This document shows, one piece after another, positions 34,193 through 42,422 of a DNA stretch of 64,000 bases (the stretch's first letter is position 1; every line of letters starts with the position of its first letter). The notes beneath the pieces are model-generated. The model saw nothing but the letters and a program-made list of their open reading frames with translations. It ran no database searches and was not told the origin of the DNA. The stretch spans positions 1-64,000 of the forward strand of contig ONGE01000002.1 in the NCBI GenBank assembly GCA_900317325.1, read 5' to 3'. Both the position numbers and the translations under genes were made by a program. The stretch is from an uncultured Prevotellaceae bacterium (GTDB lineage: Bacteria; Bacteroidota; Bacteroidia; Bacteroidales; Muribaculaceae).

Positions 34193-34711
34193 ATGAAGAA
34201 AGTATTAGCAATCGCCATTGCAGCCCTGATGATGACGGGCATGGCAAGCTGCGGCGGCAACAACACCTCAAGCACCGAGGCCACCGAAGAAGCCGCTCCC
34301 GACTATGGCCAGCAGATTAAGGACAACAAGACCTTGGGCCGCGAGTTCATGGAGCAGAACGCCAAGAACGACAGCGTCGTCCAGACCAAGAGCGGTCTGC
34401 AGTACATGGTATTGAAAGAAGGCAACGGCGCCAAGCCCGGTCCCACCGACAAGGTGACTGTTCACTACACCGGCCGCCTGCTCGACGGTACCGTGTTTGA
34501 CAGCAGCGTGGAGCGCGGCGAGCCCGCCACCTTCGCCCTGAATCAAGTCATCCCCGGCTGGACCGAGGGCTTGCAGCTCATGAGCGAGGGCTCAGAGTAC
34601 AGGCTGTTCATTCCCAGCGAACTTGCCTATGGCTCGAAGGGTGCTGGTGACAAGATTCTTCCCAACTCAACGCTCATCTTCGATGTCAAGTTGATCAAGG
34701 TCGAGAAATAA
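34193..34711 (+). CDS. FKBP-type peptidyl-prolyl isomerase lipoprotein
   Basis: ATG 34193 (MKKVLAIAIAALMMTGMASC) is chosen over a GTG one codon upstream; the product has 172 residues. Lipobox Cys20 is followed by a low-complexity Thr/Glu/Ala linker, a short helix (LGREFMEQNAKND) and a complete FKBP domain (VTVHYTGRLLDGTVFDSS; LAYGSKGAG). It lacks the dimerisation domain of the first gene. It should fold exported proteins at the periplasmic face of a membrane. It is 47 bp after the first FKBP gene and very similar to it in the catalytic part, indicating tandem duplication. Confidence 0.92.
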   Translation: MKKVLAIAIAALMMTGMASCGGNNTSSTEATEEAAPDYGQQIKDNKTLGREFMEQNAKNDSVVQTKSGLQYMVLKEGNGAKPGPTDKVTVHYTGRLLDGTVFDSSVERGEPATFALNQVIPGWTEGLQLMSEGSEYRLFIPSELAYGSKGAGDKILPNSTLIFDVKLIKVEK

Positions 34712-34766
34712 AGACAAACATTTTATATATCAACATTAAATTCACTAAAAAAACAGTTTTGTTATT

Positions 34767-35642
34767 ATGAAGAAGATTTTAGCAATTGCAGCAGCCGGTC
34801 TGTTGACCGTAGGTTTTGTAGGCTGCAACAGCAAGGGTGCAAGCGGCAACAGCGCAGTCATGGACTCGCTGAGCATCGCTTTCGGTGACCTCTACGGCGC
34901 CGGTATGGGCCAGCAGCTGCGCGGTATGGACTCCACCATCAACATGGAGCAAGCCCTGAAGGGTATGGAGTACATCGCCAATGCCGACACCAGCCGTGCT
35001 TTCATGCAGGGTCTGCAGATGGGTATGCAGATTGCCCAACTGTATGCCGGCATCGAGCAGCAGACTGGTATGCCTATCAACAAGAGCATTTTCATGCAGC
35101 ACCTGCGTGAAGGTCTGATGAAGACCACTCCCATGGGCCAGGAAGACATGATGGCCCTGCAGAGCAAGATTGAGCCCCTGCTGAACAAGGCTATGGAGCA
35201 GTCCCCCAAGGCCATCGCCAACAAGAAGGCTGGTGAGGAGTACATGAAGAAGATCAAGGAAGACAAGAGCTACACCTTCACCAAGAGCGGTATCGCTTAC
35301 AAGGTGCTGGCCGAGGGCCAAGGCAAGAACTTCAGCGACAGCGACGTTGTTAAGGTGAACTACGTGGGCAAGCACATCGACGGCACCGAGTTCGACAAGA
35401 GCGGTGACAAGCCCGTTCCCTTCAACCTGAAGCAAGTCATCCCCGGCTTCGCCGAGATGATCCAGCTGATGAAGCCCGGCAGCAAGGTAACCGTTGTTAT
35501 CCCCGGTGAGCTCGCTTACGGTCCTCAGGGCAATCATGGCATCGAGCCCAACGAGACGCTGATTTTCGACATTGAGACCCTGGGTCTTGACGACACCCCC
35601 AAGCGTCCTCAGATGACCATGCCCGCTCGTCCCGCTAAGTAA
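34767..35642 (+). CDS. FKBP-type peptidyl-prolyl isomerase lipoprotein with Mip-like N-domain
   Basis: The 291-residue product has lipobox Cys20 (VGFVGC). The helical Met/Gln-rich N-terminal domain (about 30-170) resembles the FKBP_N dimerisation region. The FKBP domain spans about 185-275 (VVKVNYVGKHIDGTEFDKS; VIPGFAEMIQLMKPG; LAYGPQGNHG). A Pro/Met-rich tail ends the protein. It is the third and most diverged of the cluster, likely periplasmic. A terminator at 35669 closes the run of three genes. Confidence 0.92.
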   Translation: MKKILAIAAAGLLTVGFVGCNSKGASGNSAVMDSLSIAFGDLYGAGMGQQLRGMDSTINMEQALKGMEYIANADTSRAFMQGLQMGMQIAQLYAGIEQQTGMPINKSIFMQHLREGLMKTTPMGQEDMMALQSKIEPLLNKAMEQSPKAIANKKAGEEYMKKIKEDKSYTFTKSGIAYKVLAEGQGKNFSDSDVVKVNYVGKHIDGTEFDKSGDKPVPFNLKQVIPGFAEMIQLMKPGSKVTVVIPGELAYGPQGNHGIEPNETLIFDIETLGLDDTPKRPQMTMPARPAK

Positions 35643-35668
35643 TCAGGACAACGAGATTGATTTCATCA

Positions 35669-35700
35669 CCGCTCTGGCCTTTCAGGTCAGGGCGGTTTTA
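35669..35700 (+). terminator. Terminator of the FKBP cluster
   Basis: CCGCTCTGGCCT pairs with AGGTCAGGGCGG over 12 bp, with two wobbles and a 3-nt loop, followed by TTTTATTAT. Confidence 0.85.
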
Positions 35701-35713
35701 TTATGGATATAAA

Positions 35714-35940
35714 CTAAGACAAGTTCGACGTAATACTATTCTAACGTGAGTTAGCCAGTAGAGACGCAAAATCTTGCGTCTCCAATCGCCAAACATTACC
35801 AATGCGGCCCTTAAGACGCAAAATCTTGCGTCTCCAATCGCCAAACATCACCAATGCGGCCCTTGAGACGCAAGATTTTGCGTCTCTACATAGCGAACGA
35901 ATTGATCATCAATGCTTTACTTTTGTCCAACTTGCGTTAG
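35714..35940. repeat. MITE-like element with three palindromes
   Basis: The ends are inverted repeats matching at 13 of 16 positions: CTAAGACAAGTTCGAC (35714-35729) and, inverted, CTAACGCAAGTTGGAC (35925-35940). Inside are three copies of the 22-bp palindrome GAGACGCAAAATCTTGCGTCTC type at 35761, 35813 and 35865, spaced exactly 52 bp, separated by a conserved 30-bp spacer. A smaller palindrome CTAACGTGAGTTAG lies at 35741. No coding potential is seen. Confidence 0.75.
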
Positions 35941-35984
35941 ACTACAACAAGAAAAGGGGGTAATGACCCTGGAATTGTGTTCTT

Positions 35985-36689
35985 CTACAGCATGAGCTGG
36001 AAATCCTCGCGCTGCAGTTTGGGATTAGGATTAAGGATGGCGATTTTGCTGCTGGTGTAGGTCTGGCCCAGGGGCATGTACCGGCAGCAGGAATTGAACA
36101 GCCCCGACATGGCCTCGTCATGGTTGATGTTGCGCATGAAGACCACACAGCGGGCATCCAGAAGGCGCTTCAAGACGGCTTCATCCACGGGTTGGTTGAC
36201 AAGAGCCAATCCAGGGGCCTCATCGGCTTTCACTGATGCCAGGAACTCATCGGCAGACACATTGATGTCATCGTAGCACTCTACCCTGTCGAGTTGGCTT
36301 TGCAACACACGCACGGCGAGCGCTTTCTGCTCTAACTGAGCATCATACAGGTAAAGGCGGGTCTCGTGGCTCACCTCCAGCATGGCGACGCTTTCGATGC
36401 CCGTGGCAGCGCCCACCTGCAGGATGCGGCGGGGATTGAAGAAGTTGGTCACCCTGAACAGCAATCTCGCCTCTCGCTCGTCGATGAGGTCCATTTCAAG
36501 GCGTTGCTGGCGTGTCGTGCCGGCCTTCACGGTCTCGATCAAATCGTGGAGGCCCGCATAGGCATAATAGGGCTGTGGCTGGCGCCACACCTCGCGCACA
36601 AACCGGTAGGCAAAGGGCGAATGTATGCCGAAGCCGCCACTACGGTGGTGGCGGCTCCAAGCATTCAGATATCTTTTCCAATCAGTCAT
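35985..36689 (-). CDS. Class I SAM-dependent methyltransferase-like protein
   Basis: ATG at 36689 gives 234 residues. The motif ILQVGAATGIESVAML (~90-105) fits the SAM-binding glycine loop, and YLYDAQ supplies the acidic end of strand 2. The N-terminal region (RHHRSGGFGIHSPFAYRFV) is a recognisable start of a Bacteroidales family related to O-methyltransferases. Later catalytic motifs are poorly conserved (LALVNQPVDEAVL where a DxxK-type metal site is expected), so activity is uncertain. It lies 47 bp downstream of yfhO on the same strand and is probably cotranscribed with it. Confidence 0.78.
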   Translation of the reverse strand: MTDWKRYLNAWSRHHRSGGFGIHSPFAYRFVREVWRQPQPYYAYAGLHDLIETVKAGTTRQQRLEMDLIDEREARLLFRVTNFFNPRRILQVGAATGIESVAMLEVSHETRLYLYDAQLEQKALAVRVLQSQLDRVECYDDINVSADEFLASVKADEAPGLALVNQPVDEAVLKRLLDARCVVFMRNINHDEAMSGLFNSCCRYMPLGQTYTSSKIAILNPNPKLQREDFQLML

Positions 36690-36736
36690 CAAATGGCTAA
36701 AGGCTGACTGCTAAAAGTTGACAGCATCAAACAGCG

Positions 36737-39250
36737 TTAAGCCTCCTTCTTGCGGAACTTGTTGCCGAAGATGGCATAATTCAACGCCAACAGGAGCAAC
36801 AGGTAGATGACGATGACGGCCACCTTGGCCCAGGTCTGGGTCTTGCTCACCTCGACAGGAGCGTACTTGAAGTCGATCTCGTGGTCGCCGGCGGGCAATT
36901 GCAGGGCGCGCAGCACATAATTCACGCGGCCCATCTCCACGGGCTTGCCGTCAATAGTGACGTTCCAGCCCCAGGGGAAATAGATCTCGCTGAAGACCGC
37001 CAGACCGCCGTTAGCGCTGTGGCTCTTGTAGGTCAGGTGGTTGGGAGCATAGGACGTCTCGTAGATGGTGTCGCCGGGCTGTACCGCCTTGGCCTCGCCC
37101 AGTTGCTGCTTGAACTTGGCATCGGCAACAGCGCTATGGGCAGGATTGAAGTTATCCATGAAGGCCATCTCCTGGTCGGCATTGTTGACATAGGTGAGAG
37201 AGTCCACAAACCAAGCGTTGCCCAGTGCGTCGGGATTGCGCTGAACCGTCTGGTCATCGATGATGAAATAACGGGCGTTCAGCATGTTGAGCACCTGGAT
37301 ATTGTTCTTGGCAATCTGGTTGTTGATCAGGTCGTTGTAACGCGTCAGCTTGGCGGCATGGTAACCGCCGATGGTCTTGTGGAAGTAGCTGGGCATGGCC
37401 TCGCCGAAGTGCTGCACATCCATCACACGGTAGTTCATGTCCTTGTCTTGCAGGATCTGAGTGTCGGCGGGACGCGGAGCGAAGGTCTGCTCGGGCAGGT
37501 CGTAATGAGAAGTGAAGGTCTCGCTGTCGAGATAACGCTTGTCCACGGCATACATGTCCACCAGCACGATGCCGGCAATGATGAGCGTTGCTGCCAACTC
37601 GTTGAGTTTGCCCTTAAGGTAAACAAAGATGACTGCGAAGCCAAGCACGAGGATGCCGAGGCTGCGCCAAGCGTCAGCGCTTACCAGGGCTCCACGCACG
37701 GCTGCGATGGCGGCATCAACACTGGGGAATTGCTGAATCTGGCCCGACACCACCAGTTGCTCATATTCCTGAGCCGAGAAATGACCGAAGATGCCGGGGA
37801 ACACTGCTGCAATCAGGCAGATGAGGGCACACAGGCCGAAGCTGATGAACAGCGCCAGCTTGTGCTTGCGCCATCCGTCGGGTTCACGGAACAATTCACG
37901 CAGGCCGAGCACGGCGAGCACGGGCATCGCTATCTCGGCAATGACGAGAATCGAGGCCACGGTTCGGAACTTGTTGTACATGGGGAAGTGGTCAATCATC
38001 CAGTCGGTGAGCCACATCATGTTGTGGCCCCACGAGAGCAGGATGCTGATGATGGTGGCAATGAGCAACGCCCATTTCACGGGACCCTTGACGATGAGGC
38101 AGCCCAGCAAGAACAGGGCGCAGATGAGGGCACCGACATAGACGGGTCCGTTGGTCATCGGCTGGTCGCCGAAGTACTGCGGGAACTGGCTCAAGATCTG
38201 TGCATCTTGCTGGTTCATCTCGCCCGAGTTGGCCATCTTCTCGGCCTTCTTGGTCTCGCTCAGCACCAGCATGCGGTTATCGCCATGCTCAGGCTTGATG
38301 GTCGCACCACCCTTGCAGTTGGGAATGAGCAGGGTGAAGGTCTCGCCCTTGCCGTAGCTCCACTGCGTGATGTAGTCCTTGTCGAGGCCGCCCTCGGTGG
38401 GCTGGGCGCTTGCAGCATCTTCGGCCGAGGGGGTGAGCTCGCTGTGACCGCCGCGCATGGTCTCTTGGGAGTACTTATAGGTCAAGTAGAGGTTGGGCGA
38501 ATTGGCAGCGAGGGCCAACAGAGCGGCCACAGCCAGAGCGCCAGTGGCGATGAACCAGCGTCCCACCTTCTTGTCGATGATGGCCTTGACCAGATAGGCG
38601 ATGACCAGGGGCACGATAAGGAACATCGAGTAATAGGTCATCTGCACGTGGTTGCTGTGCAGCTGCAAGGCGGCAAAGAAAGCCGCCACGGCAGCGCCGC
38701 CCAGATACTTGCCACGGTAGCACCACACGATGCCGGCGATGGTGGGCGGGATATAGGCGAGCACCCACAGTTTCCAGATGTGGCCGGCGCCTATCAAGAT
38801 GAAGAAGTAACTCGAGAAGGCATAGCCGATGGCACCCAGCACGGCATAGTACCATTTGACCTTAAATGCCAGCATCAGCAGGAAGAAACCCAGCATGAGG
38901 ATGAAAACCCAGCTCACCGGTGCCGGGAAATGCAGGCTGTATAAGTCCTTGGCGGGCAGCAGATAGGAAGTGCCCTCGTAGGAGGGAGAAATCTGGAACG
39001 TGGGCATACCGCCGAACAAGGCATCGGTCCAACGTGACTTCTCGCCGGTCTGTTGCTCAAAGGACGAGATTTCTTGGCTGTTGGCATAGCCCTGCATCAT
39101 ATCGTGCTGCTGCAGCGCATCGCCATTCATGACATTAGGATAGAAATAAATCCACGAGATCGCAGCGAACACAATCACCGCAATCGCAAAGTGGAGCACG
39201 TCGGCCAGCGACAGCGACCCCACCAGTTTTTTGTCTAAGTTACTTTTCAT
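36737..39250 (-). CDS. YfhO-family multi-spanning membrane protein
   Basis: ATG 39250 (MKSNLDKKLVGSLSLADVL) gives 837 residues. An in-frame TTG start 42 bp upstream would overlap the promoter box. About a dozen membrane helices span residues 20-560 (IAVIVFAAISWIYFYPNV; VSWVFILMLGFFLLMLAF), and a large extracytoplasmic domain precedes the last helix (VIVIYLLLLLALNYAIFG). The family is related to GT-C-type glycosyltransferases and is needed for cell-wall polymer glycosylation in Firmicutes. Here a role in envelope sugar transfer is inferred only. Confidence 0.88.
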   Translation of the reverse strand: MKSNLDKKLVGSLSLADVLHFAIAVIVFAAISWIYFYPNVMNGDALQQHDMMQGYANSQEISSFEQQTGEKSRWTDALFGGMPTFQISPSYEGTSYLLPAKDLYSLHFPAPVSWVFILMLGFFLLMLAFKVKWYYAVLGAIGYAFSSYFFILIGAGHIWKLWVLAYIPPTIAGIVWCYRGKYLGGAAVAAFFAALQLHSNHVQMTYYSMFLIVPLVIAYLVKAIIDKKVGRWFIATGALAVAALLALAANSPNLYLTYKYSQETMRGGHSELTPSAEDAASAQPTEGGLDKDYITQWSYGKGETFTLLIPNCKGGATIKPEHGDNRMLVLSETKKAEKMANSGEMNQQDAQILSQFPQYFGDQPMTNGPVYVGALICALFLLGCLIVKGPVKWALLIATIISILLSWGHNMMWLTDWMIDHFPMYNKFRTVASILVIAEIAMPVLAVLGLRELFREPDGWRKHKLALFISFGLCALICLIAAVFPGIFGHFSAQEYEQLVVSGQIQQFPSVDAAIAAVRGALVSADAWRSLGILVLGFAVIFVYLKGKLNELAATLIIAGIVLVDMYAVDKRYLDSETFTSHYDLPEQTFAPRPADTQILQDKDMNYRVMDVQHFGEAMPSYFHKTIGGYHAAKLTRYNDLINNQIAKNNIQVLNMLNARYFIIDDQTVQRNPDALGNAWFVDSLTYVNNADQEMAFMDNFNPAHSAVADAKFKQQLGEAKAVQPGDTIYETSYAPNHLTYKSHSANGGLAVFSEIYFPWGWNVTIDGKPVEMGRVNYVLRALQLPAGDHEIDFKYAPVEVSKTQTWAKVAVIVIYLLLLLALNYAIFGNKFRKKEA

Positions 39251-39289
39251 TATCGTTGTTAATGATTTGGTTTTCTTGATTACAACTTG

Positions 39290-39297
39290 CAAAGGTA
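39290..39297 (-). promoter_or_regulatory. yfhO promoter -7 box
   Basis: TACCTTTG on the minus strand, 40 bp before the ATG at 39250. Heptad repeats start 10 bp upstream of it. Confidence 0.55.
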
Positions 39298-39306
39298 GTA
39301 TTTTTT

Positions 39307-39341
39307 CTTTAGACCTTGGTTTTTAGCCTTTAGTTTTTAGT
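39307..39341 (-). repeat. 7-bp tandem repeats (TTTTAGC/CTTTAGT type)
   Basis: Five degenerate heptamers: CTTTAGA, CCTTGGT, TTTTAGC, CTTTAGT, TTTTAGT. On the minus strand they read as the ACTAAAA/ACTAAAG family. The rest of 39251-39553 holds a CGCCAC/GTGGCG dyad at 39373-39387 and the hairpin at 39431. Confidence 0.65.
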
Positions 39342-39430
39342 CGGGTGTCACATTAATCAAGCCGGACGGGGACGCCACGAAGTGGCGACACGGGGGAACC
39401 TTGGGCCGGAAAAGGATAGGGAAACATTTA

Positions 39431-39476
39431 GGGACAACCTATAACAACAATCAATCCTGTTGTCATGGGTTGTCCC
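39431..39476 (-). terminator. Hairpin downstream of cytidine deaminase
   Basis: GGGACAACC and GGTTGTCCC form a perfect 9-bp stem that also encloses ACAACA/TGTTGT, 78 bp past the cdd stop. The U-tract is weak. Confidence 0.5.
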
Positions 39477-39553
39477 TTGATGTTGATTTATCTGATAATC
39501 TGAGAGCTGATGTCTCAATTAGCTGAATCAGTGCAATTCTCAGTCAGGAAATA

Positions 39554-40018
39554 TCAGAATTCGGTGAAAGACAGCGGCATGGTGTCCTTGAAACTGTCAA
39601 GGATGTAGATTTTTTCCTTGCCGGCAAGGATGAGTTCGATGGGATGCCCATTTTTCTCAAATTCCAGGAAAGCCTGGCGGCAGACACCGCAGGGGGCAGT
39701 AGGCTCCTCGACAAACTCGCCGCGCGTGAAAGAAGTGATGACGACGGTCTTGACCGGGACACCGGGGAATTTGGCTCCGGCAGCATAGAGCGCGGCACGC
39801 TCTCCGCAGATGCCTGCAAACGCCGCATTCTCCTGATTAGCACCGATAAACATCTCTCCATTATCCATCAGCAAGGCGGCTCCCACCTTGAAGTTACTGT
39901 AGGGCGAATATGAGTGAGTCGTGGCCTCTCGAGCCATGTCTACTAATTTTTTTTGCTCTTCGGTAAGCTCATTATAAGAATAAACCCTTACCTTTGTGGT
40001 GATTTTCTTTTCGACCAT
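39554..40018 (-). CDS. cdd: Cytidine deaminase
   Basis: The 154-residue cytosolic enzyme carries the zinc-site motifs of the family: CGERAALY (Cys and catalytic Glu) and PCGVCRQ (two Cys). The N-terminal YSPYSNFKVGAALL is typical of homotetrameric Cdd. It converts cytidine and deoxycytidine to uridine and deoxyuridine for pyrimidine salvage. Start 40018 leaves only 9 bp to the start of the divergent glucosaminidase gene, so each gene's promoter must lie inside the other gene. Confidence 0.96.
   Translation of the reverse strand: MVEKKITTKVRVYSYNELTEEQKKLVDMAREATTHSYSPYSNFKVGAALLMDNGEMFIGANQENAAFAGICGERAALYAAGAKFPGVPVKTVVITSFTRGEFVEEPTAPCGVCRQAFLEFEKNGHPIELILAGKEKIYILDSFKDTMPLSFTEF
39989..39996 (+). 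promoter_or_regulatory. Promoter -7 box of the glucosaminidase, inside cdd
   Basis: TACCTTTG lies 31 bp before the ATG at 40028, within the first codons of the divergent cdd gene. Confidence 0.6.
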
Positions 40019-40027
40019 GTGAAAATT

Positions 40028-40774
40028 ATGAGTTTGAACTTTGAACGCAAAATTATAGAAAATTTCCCGATAAACAAGCGAATATTAGTTTTTTGCTTGA
40101 TTTTTGCCCTGTTTTTGGGCATTTCGGCATCGGCTCAGCCTAAACACCAGCGATATCTTGACTACATCGAGCGCTACAAGAGTGTGGCGCTGAAGTTTGA
40201 GCGCGAATTCGGCATACCTGCCAGCATCACCCTGGCTCAAGGCATGCTCGAGAGTTATGTGGGACAGAGCAAGATGGCCGTCGAAGCCAACAACCACTTC
40301 GGCATCAAAGCCTATCACTGGAAGGGTGAAGTGTACGGCCGCTGCGACTCCCTCAATCAAGTGGGTTACCGCAAATATGGTAGCGCCGAGGACTCGTTCC
40401 TGGATCATGCCATGTTCCTGAAGGGGCCCCGTTACAGCGTGCTCTATGATCTTGACGTGACCGACTACCGCAGCTGGGCTCAAGGCCTGCGTGATTGCGG
40501 CTATGCCGAGGATGCCAACTACCCTGCCAAGCTCATCACCATCATCGAGCAGTATGAACTGTACGCCCTCAACGGCGGCAAGCGCCTCGACGGCACCATC
40601 GTCGTGGAGGTGGCCGAGCAGGACAACGAGAATAGTAGCAGCGACCGCTGGCACCATCGCAAGCGCCGCAACCGCAGTGAGCAACGCGAGACGCAGGAGG
40701 TGACCCAGCAGCAACAGCCCGCATTCACGCCCATGAGTCAGGGCCGCGTGGGCTCCAGCGCCGACAATGATTAG
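40028..40774 (+). CDS. GH73-type N-acetylglucosaminidase (peptidoglycan hydrolase)
   Basis: ATG 40028 gives 248 residues. A signal peptide spans 1-36 (KRILVFCLIFALFLGISASA). The lysozyme-like glucosaminidase domain at ~55-190 has the catalytic Glu75 in LAQGMLESYVGQS, then NNHFGIKAY, RKYGSAEDSFLDHAMFL and YAEDANYPAKLI, all classic for the family. The C-terminal ~60 residues are a charged, Ser/Gln-rich tail without LysM. It cleaves the glycan backbone of peptidoglycan in the periplasm. The gene is divergent from cdd with interlocked promoters. Confidence 0.92.
   Translation: MSLNFERKIIENFPINKRILVFCLIFALFLGISASAQPKHQRYLDYIERYKSVALKFEREFGIPASITLAQGMLESYVGQSKMAVEANNHFGIKAYHWKGEVYGRCDSLNQVGYRKYGSAEDSFLDHAMFLKGPRYSVLYDLDVTDYRSWAQGLRDCGYAEDANYPAKLITIIEQYELYALNGGKRLDGTIVVEVAEQDNENSSSDRWHHRKRRNRSEQRETQEVTQQQQPAFTPMSQGRVGSSADND
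40048..40055 (-). promoter_or_regulatory. cdd promoter -7 box, inside the glucosaminidase gene
   Basis: TAATTTTG on the minus strand lies 30 bp before the cdd ATG at 40018. Confidence 0.55.
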
Positions 40775-40796
40775 TTCTTAGCCGTAACAAATGCCA

Positions 40797-40831
40797 ACTA
40801 AAAACTAAGGCACAAAAACTAAGGGCTAAAG
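40797..40831 (+). repeat. 7-bp tandem repeats (ACTAAAA/ACTAAGG)
   Basis: Five heptamers: ACTAAAA, ACTAAGG, CACAAAA, ACTAAGG, GCTAAAG. The kbl -7 box follows 13 bp later. Confidence 0.7.
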
Positions 40832-40843
40832 AAAAAAAAATAC

Positions 40844-40851
40844 TACCTTTG
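40844..40851 (+). promoter_or_regulatory. kbl promoter -7 box
   Basis: TACCTTTG matches the consensus and lies 54 bp before the kbl ATG. Confidence 0.6.
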
Positions 40852-40904
40852 CATCATCTAATGAACCTAACTTAATGTCAAACCTTTTAAAATAGATTTT
40901 TATC

Positions 40905-42095
40905 ATGTTCGGAAAATTTCAGGAACATCTCCAGAAGGAGCTCGCCGACATCCAGGCTGCCGGTTTGTACAAGAATGAACGTATCATCACCACGCCGCAG
41001 CGCGCCGACATCAAGGTGAAGCCCAACGACGAGGTGCTGAACTTCTGCGCTAACAACTATCTGGGTCTGAGTGACAACAGCCGCCTGATCAAGGCTGCCA
41101 CCGACACCATGTCCCACCACGGCTACGGTATGTCATCGGTGCGCTTCATCTGCGGTACCAGTGATATCCACAAGGAACTGGAGGCTGCCATCGCCGACTA
41201 TTTCCACACCGAGGACGCCATCCTCTACGGCTCCTGCTTTGACGCCAACGGCGGTCTGTTCGAGGCCCTGTTGACCGAGGAGGATGCCATCATCAGCGAC
41301 TCGCTGAACCACGCTTCGATCATCGACGGCGTGCGCCTTTGCAAGGCTAAACGCTACCGCTATGCCAACGCCGACATGGGCGAGCTCGAGGAGTGCCTCA
41401 AGCAGGCCCAGGAGCAGCGCTTCCGCATCATCGCAACGGACGGCGTCTTCTCGATGGACGGCAACGTGGCTCCCATGGACAAGATCTGTGACCTGGCCGA
41501 GAAATATGACGCCATGGTCATGGTCGATGAGTCACACTCGGCAGGTGTCGTTGGCCCGACTGGCCACGGTGTAGCCGAGCAGTTCAACATCTACGGCCGT
41601 ATCGACGTCTTCACCGGCACGCTGGGCAAGGCCTTCGGCGGTGCCATGGGCGGTTTCACCACCGGTCGCAAGGAGATCATCGACATGCTGCGTCAGCGCT
41701 CACGTCCCTACCTGTTCAGCAACAGCATCGCTCCCGGCATCGTGGGTGCCAGCATCGAGATGTTCAAGATGCTCAAGGAGAGCAACGCCCTGCACGACAA
41801 GCTCGTGGACAACGTGAACTACTTCCGCGACAAGATGATTGCCGCCGGCTTTGATATCAAGCCCACCCAGAGCGCTATCTGCGCCGTGATGCTCTACGAC
41901 GCCAAGTTGTCGCAGGACTTCGCTGCCGAGCTGCAGAAGGAAGGCATCTACGTTACCGGTTTCTACTATCCCGTTGTGCCCAAGGGCCAGGCCCGCATCC
42001 GCGTGCAGGTATCGGCCGGTCACGAGCGTGAGCACCTCGACAAGTGCATCAACGCCTTCATCAAGATCGGCAAGCAGATGGGAATCATTAAGTGA
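40905..42095 (+). CDS. kbl: Glycine C-acetyltransferase (2-amino-3-ketobutyrate CoA ligase)
   Basis: The 396-residue PLP enzyme belongs to the alpha-oxoamine synthase family. Visible are the substrate-binding start NYLGLSD, the PLP region HASIIDGVRL, VMVDESHSAGVVG with the PLP-contacting Asp and His, and the Schiff-base Lys242 in GTLGKAFGGAMGG. It cleaves 2-amino-3-oxobutyrate with CoA to glycine and acetyl-CoA, completing threonine breakdown begun by Tdh (28196). It has its own promoter, and the stop codon runs directly into 7-bp repeats. Confidence 0.96.
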   Translation: MFGKFQEHLQKELADIQAAGLYKNERIITTPQRADIKVKPNDEVLNFCANNYLGLSDNSRLIKAATDTMSHHGYGMSSVRFICGTSDIHKELEAAIADYFHTEDAILYGSCFDANGGLFEALLTEEDAIISDSLNHASIIDGVRLCKAKRYRYANADMGELEECLKQAQEQRFRIIATDGVFSMDGNVAPMDKICDLAEKYDAMVMVDESHSAGVVGPTGHGVAEQFNIYGRIDVFTGTLGKAFGGAMGGFTTGRKEIIDMLRQRSRPYLFSNSIAPGIVGASIEMFKMLKESNALHDKLVDNVNYFRDKMIAAGFDIKPTQSAICAVMLYDAKLSQDFAAELQKEGIYVTGFYYPVVPKGQARIRVQVSAGHEREHLDKCINAFIKIGKQMGIIK

Positions 42096-42225
42096 ATTAG
42101 GAATTAGGAATTAGGAATTAGGAATTAGGAATTGGCATCCGCCAACGGACTAAAGACTAAAGACTAAAGACTAAGGACTATGGTCTAAGGACTAAAGACT
42201 AAGGACTAAGAACTAAAAACTACAA
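42094..42225 (+). repeat. Two arrays of 7-bp tandem repeats after kbl
   Basis: GAATTAG is repeated five times with one GAATTGG (42094-42135); the first copy overlaps the kbl stop codon. Then, after 13 bp, eleven heptamers run from 42149 to 42225: ACTAAAG three times, ACTAAGG, ACTATGG, TCTAAGG, ACTAAAG, ACTAAGG, ACTAAGA, ACTAAAA, ACTACAA. This is the longest heptad array in the window. Confidence 0.9.
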
Positions 42226-42258
42226 TCAGTTTAACGCCCAGAGAAAAAACCTCATGTT

Positions 42259-42296
42259 GACGGTCGCAGGTGCATCCACCCGCGGCCGTCTTTTTT
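42259..42296 (+). terminator. Terminator between kbl and serpin
   Basis: GACGGTCGC/GCGGCCGTC with an inner GGTG/CACC stem is followed by six T on the plus strand. Convergent genes flank it. Nothing else is seen in 42297-42422. Confidence 0.8.
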
Positions 42297-42422
42297 ATCT
42301 CCGTAACAGGCCAACTTGATTTTTCTCTTTTTTCTCTTTTTTTCTGTGCGTGTAAACAAAAAGCCCACCGAGGCAATCGGTGAGCTAATAACACTGTAAT
42401 AAGAAATTATGGTTTAATTCAA

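Noticed and set aside
35761-35886. CRISPR-like repeats in the three-palindrome region
   Set aside because: The 30-bp spacers are nearly identical to each other, the repeats are full palindromes, and there are only three.
36881-38944. A 687-codon open frame antisense to yfhO
   Set aside because: It mirrors the yfhO reading frame, is rich in His, Gly and Val, and shows no domain. The YfhO protein is clearly the real product.
42094-42225. CRISPR array
   Set aside because: Units are 7 bp without spacers, and no cas genes are present.
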